Positions 16,047 to 26,951 of a stretch of DNA of 64,000 bases are shown here, in pieces. Origin of the DNA: CAIWHR01 sp963846855 (GTDB lineage: Bacteria; Pseudomonadota; Gammaproteobacteria; Burkholderiales; Casimicrobiaceae); assembly GCA_963846855.1 (NCBI GenBank), contig CAWJXK010000008.1, positions 1,922,001 to 1,986,000 on the forward strand, given 5' to 3'. The notes below the pieces were generated by a model. It did not search any database and had not been told where the DNA came from. It saw only the letters and a list, made by a program, of their open reading frames with translations. Every line of letters starts with the position of its first letter. The stretch's first letter is position 1. Made by a program: the position numbers and the translations under genes.

Positions 16047-17324
16047 ATGAAGGACGATTCCGTCAGGCCCGAAGTCAGCGAAGCACCGGTTGGCACCGGC
16101 ACTCCCCCGCAGCGCGGGGCGATGCGCATGCTGGGGCCGATCGCGGCCCGCTCCGGGATTCCCTTCCGGGTCGTGCTCGCGGACGGCGACGTCGCGGTCG
16201 ACAGCGCGGCACCGGCGTTCACGATCGTATTCCGGACGACGCGAGCGCAACGGCGGGTCGCGCTGCAGGGCCACGTCGGCCTCCTCGAATCGTTCTTCGA
16301 CGGCGATATCGACATCGAAGGTGACTTGGCGCAGGCGTTCCGCGCCGGATTCGAATGCGGTAGCGACCTCATCCCGAATCCGATCGTCCGCGTGCGCAAC
16401 CGCTGGCACGAGCGGCGTTTCTCGAACCGGTCGCTCGCGCAGGCGAAGGCGAACGCGATCTTTCACTACGGGCTCGGGCAGCCGTTCTATCGCCTCTGGC
16501 TCGACCTGCCCGCGATGATGTACACCTGCGCCTACTGGAAAGAGGGCACGACGACGCTCGAGGAAGCGCAGCGCAACAAGATGGACCACGTGTGCCGGAA
16601 GGTGCGGCTCTCGCCCGGCGAGACATTCGTCGACGTCGGCTCGGGCTGGGGCGGGCTTCTGTTCCATGCGCTGGAGCACTACGGCGCGTACGGCACCGGA
16701 ATCAACACGACGACGCGCCAGGTCGAGGAGACGCGGGCCGAGATCGCGCGCCGCGGCCTCGCCGGCAAGCTCTCCGTCATCGAATGCGATTTCCGCGAGA
16801 TCCCGGGCCAGTACGACAAGCTGCTCTCGATCGGAACGCTCGAGCATGCCGGGCGCGATCAGTTGCCCGAAGTCGTCCGAGCGCACGCCGACGCGTTGAA
16901 GCCCGGCGGCCTCGGCGTCATCCATTTCATCGGCCACGTCGGCGTGTTCGACACCGAGTTCTTCATCCGCCGCCACATCTTTCCCGGCGGATGGATCCCG
17001 AGCCTCGCGCAGGCCATCGCGGAGATGGAGCGCTCGGGCCTCGAAGTGCTCGACGTCGAGAATCTCCGCCGTCACTACGCGCTGACGCTCGACTGCTGGG
17101 CCGAGCGCTTCGAGCGCAACTGGAACGAGATCCGCGCGCTCGACCCGCAGCGCTTCGACGAGCGCTTCCGCCGCACGTGGCGGACCTACCTCCGGTCCTG
17201 CGCCGAGATGTTCCGCGCGCGCAATGGTCGCACGCACCTCTTCCAGGTCACCGTGAGCAAGGGCGGTCTCGGCGTGACGGATTACCCGATGAGCCGGGCG
17301 TTCCTCTACCGCCCGCCGGCGTGA
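16047..17324 (+). CDS. Cyclopropane-fatty-acid-synthase-like SAM methyltransferase (TmsB-like)
   Basis: The 425-residue protein transfers a methyl(ene) group from S-adenosylmethionine to the double bond of an unsaturated phospholipid acyl chain. The SAM motif VDVGSGWGG lies at residues 195-203. Residues matching the bicarbonate/active site of CFA synthase are present: Cys161, Glu266, His293 and Tyr344. An AAGGAG sits seven bases before the ATG. The gene overlaps the next by four bases (GTGA). That partner is an FAD-linked oxidoreductase, which is the arrangement of the tmsB/tmsA genes that make 10-methyl fatty acids. Classic cyclopropane formation remains possible. Confidence 0.88.
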   Translation: MKDDSVRPEVSEAPVGTGTPPQRGAMRMLGPIAARSGIPFRVVLADGDVAVDSAAPAFTIVFRTTRAQRRVALQGHVGLLESFFDGDIDIEGDLAQAFRAGFECGSDLIPNPIVRVRNRWHERRFSNRSLAQAKANAIFHYGLGQPFYRLWLDLPAMMYTCAYWKEGTTTLEEAQRNKMDHVCRKVRLSPGETFVDVGSGWGGLLFHALEHYGAYGTGINTTTRQVEETRAEIARRGLAGKLSVIECDFREIPGQYDKLLSIGTLEHAGRDQLPEVVRAHADALKPGGLGVIHFIGHVGVFDTEFFIRRHIFPGGWIPSLAQAIAEMERSGLEVLDVENLRRHYALTLDCWAERFERNWNEIRALDPQRFDERFRRTWRTYLRSCAEMFRARNGRTHLFQVTVSKGGLGVTDYPMSRAFLYRPPA

Positions 17325-18661
17325 CGGCCTACGTCGACAAGCAGGCGCAGCTCGTCGCCGCGCTCGCCACGGCGAACGGCGCGTTGGGCGCGGGGCTCGC
17401 CAAGCAGACATCCAACCTATTCCGCGACCGCGCGCCGAAGCGCCGGCCGGCGATCGACCTTTCGCATTTCGACGATGTCATCCGCGTCGACCCGGCCGCG
17501 GGCCTCGTGGAGGCCGAGGGCATGGTCAGGTATTCGGCACTGGTCGAGCGCACGCTCGCGCTCGGCACGATGCCGGCGGTGGTGCCGCAGCTGAAGTCGA
17601 TCACGCTGGGCGGCGCCGTCGCGGGCGTGGGCATCGAGGCGTCGTCGTTCCGGCACGGGCTCGTGCACGATACTATCGCCGCGCTCGACGTGCTGACCGG
17701 CGACGGGCGGATCCTCCACTGCACGCCGGACAACGAGCATCGCGACCTGTTCTGTGCATTTCCCAATTCGTACGGCACGCTGGGCTACGCGCTCGCCGTG
17801 ACGGCGCGCACGGTTCCGGTCAAACCCTACGTCGCGCTGACGCATACCCGCTATCCCAGCGCCGGCGCTTGTTTCGCGGCGATCTTCGCGCTCTGCGGCG
17901 ACGCGACCATTGACTTTCTCGATGGCACGGTCTTCGCGCCCGACGAGATCTATCTGACGACGGGGCGATTCACCGATGCGGCGCCCCACACCAGCGACTA
18001 CACGTACGAGAACATCTACTACCGGTCGATCCGGACGAAGGCAGTCGACTGGCTCACCGTACGCGATTACCTGTGGCGCTGGGACACCGACTGGTTCTGG
18101 TGCTCGAAGAACGTCGGCGCGCAGCATCCGCTCGTGCGCCGCCTGCTCGGCCGCAAGCGCCTCAATTCGATCACCTACCAGCGGATCATGCGCTGGAACA
18201 GCCGCTGGGGCGTGACACGCGCCCTCGCAACCCTCGCCGGTCGATCGGCGGAATCGGTCATCCAGGACGTGGACATTCCGCTGGAGCGCTGCGCCGATTT
18301 TCTCGCCTTCCTGCATGGAGAGATCGGCATCCTCCCGATCTGGTTGTGCCCGATCCGCGTGCCGGTCACCGCGCCGCCCACGCCGCTCTATCCGCTGCGA
18401 TCCGGCGCGATCTACGTCAATTTCGGATTCTGGGACGTCGTCACCGACCCCGTGAAGCGTCCCGCCGGATACCGGAACCGGATGATCGAGCGCGAGGTCG
18501 TCGAGATGGGCGGCCTCAAGTCGCTGTATTCCGATTCGTATTACACCGAGCGCGAGTTCTGGCAGATCTTCGATCGCGCCACCTACCTGGACCTCAAGGC
18601 GCGCTACGATCCCCGCGGCACACTGCCCGACCTGTACGCGAAGTGCGTGCTGCGGCGCTGA
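17321..18661 (+). CDS. FAD-linked oxidoreductase (TmsA/DprE1/sterol-reductase-like)
   Basis: The 446-residue protein has a PCMH-type FAD-binding domain with the segments AGLVEAEGMVRYSALVE and ITLGGAVAGVGIEASSF. The C-terminal half fits the delta-24-sterol-reductase/DprE1-like group of FAD-binding oxidases. The start is the GTG at 17321, which overlaps the methyltransferase stop; earlier in-frame sequence is only a shadow of that gene. Translational coupling suggests it acts on the methyltransferase product, most simply reducing a 10-methylene acyl chain to 10-methyl. That role is inferred from the known tmsAB pair. Confidence 0.85.
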   Translation: MTAYVDKQAQLVAALATANGALGAGLAKQTSNLFRDRAPKRRPAIDLSHFDDVIRVDPAAGLVEAEGMVRYSALVERTLALGTMPAVVPQLKSITLGGAVAGVGIEASSFRHGLVHDTIAALDVLTGDGRILHCTPDNEHRDLFCAFPNSYGTLGYALAVTARTVPVKPYVALTHTRYPSAGACFAAIFALCGDATIDFLDGTVFAPDEIYLTTGRFTDAAPHTSDYTYENIYYRSIRTKAVDWLTVRDYLWRWDTDWFWCSKNVGAQHPLVRRLLGRKRLNSITYQRIMRWNSRWGVTRALATLAGRSAESVIQDVDIPLERCADFLAFLHGEIGILPIWLCPIRVPVTAPPTPLYPLRSGAIYVNFGFWDVVTDPVKRPAGYRNRMIEREVVEMGGLKSLYSDSYYTEREFWQIFDRATYLDLKARYDPRGTLPDLYAKCVLRR

Positions 18662-18716
18662 CAGCGTCGGTCCGCCACTGATCCGTGCACCGGCGCGACG
18701 CGGTCGGCTAAGGAAC

Positions 18717-19220
18717 CTAAGCCGGCGGAATGCGCAGCACCTGACCCGGGTAGATCTTGTTGGGATCCGACAGCATCGGCTTGTTCGCGTCGAAGATCCG
18801 CGGATATTTGTTGGGGTCGCCGTAATACTGCTTCGAGATCTTCGACAGCGTGTCGCCCGAGACGACCGTGTAGTACTGCGCCTCGGGCTCGCTCCGGTCG
18901 ACGCTCATCATGTCCTTCACTGCGCCGACGCCGGAGACATTGCCGCAGCAAAGCACGATCTTCTCCCGCGTCGCCTGATCGGGCGCGACGCCGAAGACGG
19001 AGACGGTCGAGGTCGCGCCGTCGAACGTGACCGTGAGTCCGGTCGCCGACAGGTTCTGTGACCGGATGTAGGCGAGGATCGCGTCGGCCGCGGCATCGTT
19101 GGCCGCCTTGACCTTCTCGGAATCTCCCGGCGCCGCCTCGGCCGCCTGCATCGAGGCTTTCGCCTGCCCGGTGCCAAAGAGCTTTTCTCCGGCGTTCTTC
19201 ACGAAATCGATGAGACCCAT
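18717..19220 (-). CDS. BON-LysM protein (Kbp/YgaU-like)
   Basis: This 167-residue protein has a BON domain at about residues 35-105 and a C-terminal LysM domain (YYTVVSGDTLSKISKQYYG, ending PGQVLRIPPA). The architecture and the N-terminus MGLIDFVKNAGEKLFG match E. coli Kbp (YgaU), a cytoplasmic potassium-binding protein induced by osmotic stress. No signal peptide is present, as in Kbp. GAGGAG lies five bases ahead of the ATG at 19220, which decides that start over a GTG two codons upstream. It is convergent with the FAD oxidoreductase gene. Confidence 0.92.
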   Translation of the reverse strand: MGLIDFVKNAGEKLFGTGQAKASMQAAEAAPGDSEKVKAANDAAADAILAYIRSQNLSATGLTVTFDGATSTVSVFGVAPDQATREKIVLCCGNVSGVGAVKDMMSVDRSEPEAQYYTVVSGDTLSKISKQYYGDPNKYPRIFDANKPMLSDPNKIYPGQVLRIPPA

Positions 19221-19335
19221 GTTCACTCCTCGGTGTGGGTTGAGACTCTGCGCCGCCGCCAGACGCCCGCTCGCGGCGCAGGGGAATCGCCAGAATACGC
19301 CGCCCGACCCCGGGCCGGAAACACGTCGCCGCGAC

Positions 19336-19341
19336 TATAAT
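19336..19341 (+). promoter_or_regulatory. Consensus -10 box upstream of the MenA-like gene
   Basis: TATAAT occurs 25 bp before the prenyltransferase ATG. The matching -35 position is GC-rich and poor, so this is only half a sigma-70 promoter. It is notable because such AT-rich hexamers are rare in this GC-rich window. Confidence 0.35.
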
Positions 19342-19366
19342 TGCGCGTTCCCGCCATCGTCTTGAC

Positions 19367-20299
19367 ATGAATCCCTCGGCCGAGTTCATTCCCGCGGCGC
19401 CCTCGGTGCGCCCCGGATCCTGGAGCGCATGGAAGGTTGCGCTGCGCCCGAAGACATTGTGGATCGCGACGATTCCGGTGCTGGTCGGAACCGCGCTCGC
19501 CTTCGGAATGCGGCAGGAGATCGATTTCGTGGTCGCGCTGATCGCACTCCTTGCGTCGCTGCTGATGCAGATCGTCACGAATCTGCAGAACGACGTCGGT
19601 TACACCGAGCGCGGCGGCGAGACCGGCGCCCGCGTCGGCTTGCCGCGTGCCACCGCCAACGGCTGGCTGCCGATTTCCGGAGTCAAGCGGATGATCGTCG
19701 TCGTGATCGCGGTCGCGTGGATCGTCAGCGTTCCGCTGTTCGCGCGCGCAGGATGGCCGGCCGTGGCGATGGCGCTCGGGTCGACGTTCGCCGCCTGGGC
19801 GTACATGGGCGGCCGGCGGCCGATCGCCTACACGCCGCTGGGTGAGCTCACCGTATTCGTGTTCTTCGGCATGATCGCGGTCTGCGGAACGTACTACGTG
19901 CAGACCCTGTCGCTCGCTCCGTCGGTGGGCATCGCCGCCGCGGCGATCGGACTGCTCGCTGCCGACGTCCTCCTCGTCAACAACACGCGGGACATCGATC
20001 ACGACGCGACGACCGGCCGGCGCACGCTCGCGGTCGCGCTCGGTCGCGGCAATGCGATGCGGCTCCACGCGCTGCTGGTGCTGGTGCCGTTCGCGCTTGC
20101 CGCGCTCATCGCGTGGCGCGTGAGCCCATGGTTTGCGTTGCCGCTGCTGGCGCTTCCTGCCGCATGGCGGCTGCGCCGGGACGTCGCGGCGACGATGACC
20201 GGAGCGGCGATGAACGCGCTGCTCTTCCGCAGCGTGAAGCTGGAGCTCATCTTCGGGCTGTTGCTGTCAGCGGGCGCGGTCGCCTACGGTTTGCGCTGA
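19367..20299 (+). CDS. UbiA/MenA-family prenyltransferase (1,4-dihydroxy-2-naphthoate polyprenyltransferase-like)
   Basis: The 310-residue polytopic membrane protein attaches a polyprenyl chain to an aromatic acceptor. Eight or so hydrophobic helices are apparent. The two polar motifs of the family are LQNDVGYTERGG and NNTRDIDHDATTGRRTLAV; the second is the NNxRDxxxDxxxGKRTLAV pattern seen in MenA rather than UbiA. That suggests menaquinone synthesis, but no other men genes are in the window. The usual NDxxD first motif is altered here (NDVGYTE). The gene is divergent from the LysM gene. Confidence 0.78.
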   Translation: MNPSAEFIPAAPSVRPGSWSAWKVALRPKTLWIATIPVLVGTALAFGMRQEIDFVVALIALLASLLMQIVTNLQNDVGYTERGGETGARVGLPRATANGWLPISGVKRMIVVVIAVAWIVSVPLFARAGWPAVAMALGSTFAAWAYMGGRRPIAYTPLGELTVFVFFGMIAVCGTYYVQTLSLAPSVGIAAAAIGLLAADVLLVNNTRDIDHDATTGRRTLAVALGRGNAMRLHALLVLVPFALAALIAWRVSPWFALPLLALPAAWRLRRDVAATMTGAAMNALLFRSVKLELIFGLLLSAGAVAYGLR

Positions 20300-20320
20300 C
20301 CGCGTCCGCGCGACGACCCG

Positions 20321-22327
20321 TCAGAGGTTGTAGCCGACCTCGGTCCCCTGCGCGATCGCCCGCTTCGCGTCGAGCTCGACCGCGACGTCGGCGCCTCCGA
20401 TGAGGGTGGTGGGAATGCCGCGCTCAGCGAGCGGCTGGGCGAGGTCGCGGCGCGGCTCCTGGCCGGCGCATATGACGATCGTGTCGACGGCAAGCGTCTG
20501 CGGAACACCGTCGACGCGGATGTGCAGGCCTGCGTCGTCGATGCGGTCGTACAGGACGCCCGCGAGCGAAACCACGCCGCGTTTCTTGAGCAGCGTGCGC
20601 CGGATCCAGCCGGTCGTCTTGGCAAGACCTTCGCCGACCTTGCTCGTCTTGCGTTGCAACAGCCACACCTCGCGGGGTCTGGGCGAGTCGACCGGCGGCT
20701 TCAACCCGCCGCGCGCGCGATAGTCGGGATCGATTCCCCATTCGTCGCAATATTCGTCGATCGCATCGCCACCGCCGTGATGCGTCAGGAATTCGCCGAC
20801 GTCGAACCCGATGCCGCCGGCGCCGACGATGGCGACGCGGCCGCCCGCCTCGCGCCTGCCTTCGACGATATCGACGTAGGTCGCGACACTGGCGTGCTCG
20901 ATGCCCGGGATCGGCGGGCGCCGCGGCACGACGCCGGTGGCGAGCACCACGTGGTCGAACGCGGCGAGATCGTCTGCGGCGACGCGTTGATTGAGCCGCA
21001 GCGAGACGCCGGTGCGCTCGATCATCCGGCTGAAATAGCGGAGCGTCTCGGCGAACTCCTCCTTGCCGGGAATGCGGCGCGCGAGATTGAACTGGCCGCC
21101 GATCTCCGCCGCCGCGTCGAACAGCGTCACGGCATGGCCCGCCTTCGCGGCCGTCGTGGCGCAAGCGAGCCCGGCCGGACCCGCGCCGACGACCGCAACC
21201 CGTCGCTTCGTCGCCGCCGCGCGCGGGATGAGCTTGGTCTCGTGGCACGCGCGCGGATTGACGAGACACGACGCAATCCTTCGTTCGAAGATGTGGTCGA
21301 GGCAGGCCTGGTTGCAGGCGATGCAGGTGTTGATCTCGTCGGCACGACCGGACGCCGCCTTGTTCACGAACTCGGGGTCGGCCAGGAATGGCCGCGCCAT
21401 CGAGACCATGTCGGCGTCGCCGCGCTCGAGCACCGCCTCGGCGACCGCCGGATCGTTGATGCGGTTCGTGGCGATCAGCGGAATCCTCACGGCGCCGCGC
21501 AGCTTCCCGGTCACCCACGCGTACGCCGCGCGCGGCACCATCGTCGCGATCGTCGGGATGCGCGCCTCGTGCCAGCCGACGCCGGTGTTGATGATCGTCG
21601 CGCCGGCGGCCTCGACGGCACGCGCGAGCTCCACGACTTCGTCCCAGCTGCTGCCTCCGTCGACCAGGTCGAGCATCGACAGGCGGAAGATGATGATGAA
21701 GTTCGGACCGCAGGCGGCGCGACAGGCGCGCACGATCTCCACCGGGAAGCGAATGCGGTTCGCGTAGGTGCCGCCCCACTCGTCGTCGCGATGGTTCGTG
21801 CGCGCCGCGATGAACTGGTTGATGAGATAGCCTTCGGAAGCCATGACCTCGACGCCGTCGTAGCCCGCCTGCTGCGCGAGGCGCGCGCAGCGCGCGTAGG
21901 CGGCGATCGTTCGTCGCACACCCCAGCCCGACAGCGCGCGCGGCTTGAAGGGCGTGATCGGCGAGCGCACTGCGGAGGGCGCCGCCGACAGCGGGTGATA
22001 GGCATAGCGCCCGGCGTGCAGGATCTGCAGCGCGATCTTGCCTCCCGCGGCATGCACCGCCTCCGTGATCAGCCGATGCCGGCCCACCTGCCACGGAAAA
22101 GACAGCTGCGACGCGCGCGGCTCGAGCCGTCCCGAGAAATTGGGCGCGATTCCGCCGGTGACGATCAGGCCGACGCCGCCGCGCGCACGCTCCGCATAGA
22201 ACTCGGCCATCCGCTCGTAGCCGTCCGGCGCTTCCTCGAGCCCCGTGTGCATCGAGCCCATCAGCACGCGATTGGAAAGCGTCGTGAATCCGAGGTCGAG
22301 CGGCGCGAGCAGGCGGGGAAAGGGCAC
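20321..22327 (-). CDS. fadH: 2,4-dienoyl-CoA reductase, NADPH-dependent (FadH-like)
   Basis: The 668-residue protein matches the length of FadH, which reduces 2,4-dienoyl-CoA during degradation of polyunsaturated fatty acids. The N-terminal TIM barrel binds FMN. The linker has the [4Fe-4S] cysteines CIACNQACLDH with further Cys in RRIASC and NPRAC. The C-terminal half binds FAD and NADPH (VVGAGPAGLACATTAAKAG and VAIVGAGGIGFDVGEF). Translation begins at a GTG with no clear ribosome site. Old-yellow-enzyme relatives such as dimethylamine dehydrogenase share the layout; the fatty-acid-type genes downstream favour FadH. Confidence 0.88.
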   Translation of the reverse strand: MPFPRLLAPLDLGFTTLSNRVLMGSMHTGLEEAPDGYERMAEFYAERARGGVGLIVTGGIAPNFSGRLEPRASQLSFPWQVGRHRLITEAVHAAGGKIALQILHAGRYAYHPLSAAPSAVRSPITPFKPRALSGWGVRRTIAAYARCARLAQQAGYDGVEVMASEGYLINQFIAARTNHRDDEWGGTYANRIRFPVEIVRACRAACGPNFIIIFRLSMLDLVDGGSSWDEVVELARAVEAAGATIINTGVGWHEARIPTIATMVPRAAYAWVTGKLRGAVRIPLIATNRINDPAVAEAVLERGDADMVSMARPFLADPEFVNKAASGRADEINTCIACNQACLDHIFERRIASCLVNPRACHETKLIPRAAATKRRVAVVGAGPAGLACATTAAKAGHAVTLFDAAAEIGGQFNLARRIPGKEEFAETLRYFSRMIERTGVSLRLNQRVAADDLAAFDHVVLATGVVPRRPPIPGIEHASVATYVDIVEGRREAGGRVAIVGAGGIGFDVGEFLTHHGGGDAIDEYCDEWGIDPDYRARGGLKPPVDSPRPREVWLLQRKTSKVGEGLAKTTGWIRRTLLKKRGVVSLAGVLYDRIDDAGLHIRVDGVPQTLAVDTIVICAGQEPRRDLAQPLAERGIPTTLIGGADVAVELDAKRAIAQGTEVGYNL

Positions 22328-22365
22328 GGTCGGTTAGGCTTTCTATACGGTGAGCAGCCGATCGC

Positions 22366-22788
22366 TCAGGTCATCGCGACCAGCGCTTCGCCGGCGACCT
22401 TGATTTCGCCGGATTCGCTCGTGGCCGCGAGCGCGATGCGGACGAGGCGCGTCCCGTCGCGCTCGAGCTTCTCGACGATGCGTCCCGTGCACGTGATTCG
22501 CTCGCCGGGAACGGTCATCGCCACGAAACGCGCGTCGAATTCCCGCAGTTCGCGCTGCACTGCCCAGTTGGTGACGACGCGTCCCAGCCACGCCATCTGC
22601 AGCATGCCGTGCGCAAGCACGTCGTCGGCGCCCGCGGCACGCGCCGCCTCACCGTCGGTATGGACGGGATTGCGATCGTGCGACGCGTCGGCGTAGCGCA
22701 CCAGCATCTCCCGCGTCACCGGCGGCAATTCCAGCGCGGGGAGCAGGTCGCCGGGGCTCACGCCATCGAAGGTCGGCGCCATCGTCAT
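22366..22788 (-). CDS. MaoC-like hotdog dehydratase
   Basis: This 140-residue hotdog protein is a likely (R)-specific enoyl-CoA hydratase or its catalytic half. The hydratase motif is seen as YADASHDRNPVHTD, giving the Asp and His of the MaoC active site. ATG at 22788 overlaps the stop of the upstream gene by four bases. The neighbour also has a hotdog fold, so the two probably form a heterodimer, as known for paired MaoC subunits in steroid and fatty acid degradation. Confidence 0.85.
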   Translation of the reverse strand: MTMAPTFDGVSPGDLLPALELPPVTREMLVRYADASHDRNPVHTDGEAARAAGADDVLAHGMLQMAWLGRVVTNWAVQRELREFDARFVAMTVPGERITCTGRIVEKLERDGTRLVRIALAATSESGEIKVAGEALVAMT

Positions 22789-23228
22789 CCCCCGCGCACG
22801 ATCACCGTCGAACTGAACTGCATCACGTTCGCGCCCAGCTGGTTGGTCACGTCGGTCTCGCGAACCATGACGGTCAACGCGCCCCCGCGTCGCACAGCGA
22901 CGTCCGCGATGCGTGCGGCGAACGTGAGCCGATCGCCGGTGAACGCCGGCGTGAAATAGCGAAAGCTCTGCGAGCCATGCAGCACGCGCGCAGGTTCGAT
23001 CTCGAGCTCGCGCAGCCAGTCGAAGGGATCGGGCCGGTCCATCTCGAGGCACATCGCGTAGGTGGGCGGAACCAGCAGCCCGCGATGGCCGGCGGCGCGG
23101 GCGGCGGCCTCGTCGACGTATTCGGGGCGTGTCTCGCCGATCGCGGCGGCGAAGCGAATCAGGTCGGATACCGCGACCGCAACGGTATAAGGCGCATAGA
23201 CGCGCCCGATGCAGCTCGCGTCGACCAT
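22785..23228 (-). CDS. MaoC N-terminal-type (FAS1-like) dehydratase subunit
   Basis: The 147-residue protein resembles the MaoC_dehydrat_N domain: VSDLIRFAAAIGETRPEYVD at the front and VLHGSQSFRYFTPAFTGDRL in the middle. It lacks the Asp/His hydratase motif of its partner, as expected for the non-catalytic half that shapes the acyl pocket. It starts four bases after the thiolase stop and overlaps the next MaoC gene. Confidence 0.83.
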   Translation of the reverse strand: MVDASCIGRVYAPYTVAVAVSDLIRFAAAIGETRPEYVDEAAARAAGHRGLLVPPTYAMCLEMDRPDPFDWLRELEIEPARVLHGSQSFRYFTPAFTGDRLTFAARIADVAVRRGGALTVMVRETDVTNQLGANVMQFSSTVIVRGG

Positions 23229-23232
23229 CGCG

Positions 23233-24417
23233 TCACGCGCCGCGGTAGAGGGTCACGACGCAGGCGCCGCCGAGGCCGAGATTGTGCTGCAGTGCCAGCC
23301 GTGCGTCGGGGACCTGCCGCTCCTGCGCCGTGCCGCGCAACTGCTGTGTGAGCTCGTAGCACTGCGCGAGCCCGGTCGCGCCCAGCGGATGCCCCTTGGA
23401 GAGCAACCCGCCCGACGGATTGGTCACGCAGCGGCCGCCATACGTGTTGTCGCCGGCGTCGACAAAGCGCGCACCCTCGCCCTCGGCGCACAGTCCGAGC
23501 GCCTCGTAGCTGATGAGCTCGTTCTGCGCAAAGCAGTCGTGCAGCTCGACGACGTCGACATCGTCCGGGCCGACGCCCGCCGCTTCATAGACCTCGTTCG
23601 CCGCCGCCTTCGCCATGTCGTACCCGACGAGCTGCATCATGTCGTGCGCGGCGAAGGTGTCCGGCGTGTCCGTCGTCATCGCCTGCGCTGCGATGGTGAC
23701 GCGCGGGGCAATGCCGTGGCGCTTCGCGAAATCCTCGGACACGACGACCGCCGCTGCGGCGCCGCAGGTCGGCGGGCAGGCCATCAGCCGCGTCATCACG
23801 CCCGGCATCAGCACCGGCGAGGCCATGACTTCGTCGACGCTGACCTCCTTGCGGAACAGCGCGAGCGGATTCCGCGCCGCGTGGCGGCTCGCCTTGGCGC
23901 GGATCTTCGCGAATGTCTCTAGGGTCGTTCCGTACTTGCGCATGTGCGAGGCCCCTGCCCCGCCGAAATAGCGGATCGCGAGCGGAACGTCCGGCATGCC
24001 GACGAGCGCGTCGGTCTCGCGGTCGAAGTCGTCGAACGGCGTCGGCCGGTCGGGAAATTTCGCGGCCAGCGCGCCCGGCGCCATCTGCTCGAAGCCCGCG
24101 GCCAGCGCGCAGTCGACCGCGCCGGAGGCGACCGCCTGCCGCGCGAGATAGAGCGCCGTCGAGCCGGTCGAGCAATTGTTATTGACGTTGAAGATCGGGA
24201 TGCCGGTCATGCCCAGCCGGTAGAGCATCTTCTGCCCGGCGGTCGAGTCGCCGTACACGTATCCCGCGTACGCCTGCTGCACGTCGCCGTAACCGATCCC
24301 GGCGTCGGCCAGCGCCGCCGCGGATGCGGTGGCACCCATCACGTCGTAGGTCTCGCTGGCGCCGGGCTTGGCGAACGGGATCATGCCGACCCCTGCGACG
24401 ATCACTTTTCGTGTCAT
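23233..24417 (-). CDS. Thiolase, SCP-x/lipid-transfer type
   Basis: The 394-residue thiolase has the nucleophile region NVNNNCSTGSTALYLA (Cys near residue 84), a HDCFAQNEL segment and the C-terminal NPSGGLLSKGHPLGATG. These variants are characteristic of SCP-x-type thiolases that cleave branched or steroid side-chain 3-ketoacyl-CoAs, rather than FadA or PaaJ. With the two MaoC-like subunits and FadH it gives part of a beta-oxidation route for an unusual acyl-CoA. No acyl-CoA dehydrogenase or ligase accompanies it. An ancillary DUF35 subunit, which such thiolases often need, is absent nearby. Confidence 0.87.
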   Translation of the reverse strand: MTRKVIVAGVGMIPFAKPGASETYDVMGATASAAALADAGIGYGDVQQAYAGYVYGDSTAGQKMLYRLGMTGIPIFNVNNNCSTGSTALYLARQAVASGAVDCALAAGFEQMAPGALAAKFPDRPTPFDDFDRETDALVGMPDVPLAIRYFGGAGASHMRKYGTTLETFAKIRAKASRHAARNPLALFRKEVSVDEVMASPVLMPGVMTRLMACPPTCGAAAAVVVSEDFAKRHGIAPRVTIAAQAMTTDTPDTFAAHDMMQLVGYDMAKAAANEVYEAAGVGPDDVDVVELHDCFAQNELISYEALGLCAEGEGARFVDAGDNTYGGRCVTNPSGGLLSKGHPLGATGLAQCYELTQQLRGTAQERQVPDARLALQHNLGLGGACVVTLYRGA

Positions 24418-24661
24418 GACGAGCTGCTGCTCATAGTACGGCCACGGCCACTGATTATCATGCTGCGAGTAGGGATTTTAATGCATCCGCCCCCGCTCCG
24501 CGGGTGTCGACCCAATTTCTTCGTTGGCAGGCGTCCTGCGTGATACGCTGCGGCGCTTTGTGGGGCGGGCCGCGGAACCTTCCCGACTGGCCATCGAGGC
24601 GCGACCGGCGAGCGGGATCGGCGCCCGCCTTCCAAGGACGAACCTGAATGAGGGAATACAA

Positions 24662-26818
<2,157 letters not shown>

Positions 26819-26951
26819 GCGGGACTGCGCCACCGCCGGCACGGCGTGAGCGGTTGATGGCGCCTCCAAGCGGTCGATGGATCCCCGGTGGTGCGCAAAT
26901 GCCGCGCGGCGAGAGCCGACGGCGCGCGCCGACGGAGATGCCGGACGGGCG

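Noticed and set aside
23233..24417. Thiolase as the missing PaaJ of the phenylacetate pathway
   Set aside because: The NNNCSTGS and HDCF motifs fit the SCP-x/lipid-transfer group, not 3-oxoadipyl-CoA thiolases.
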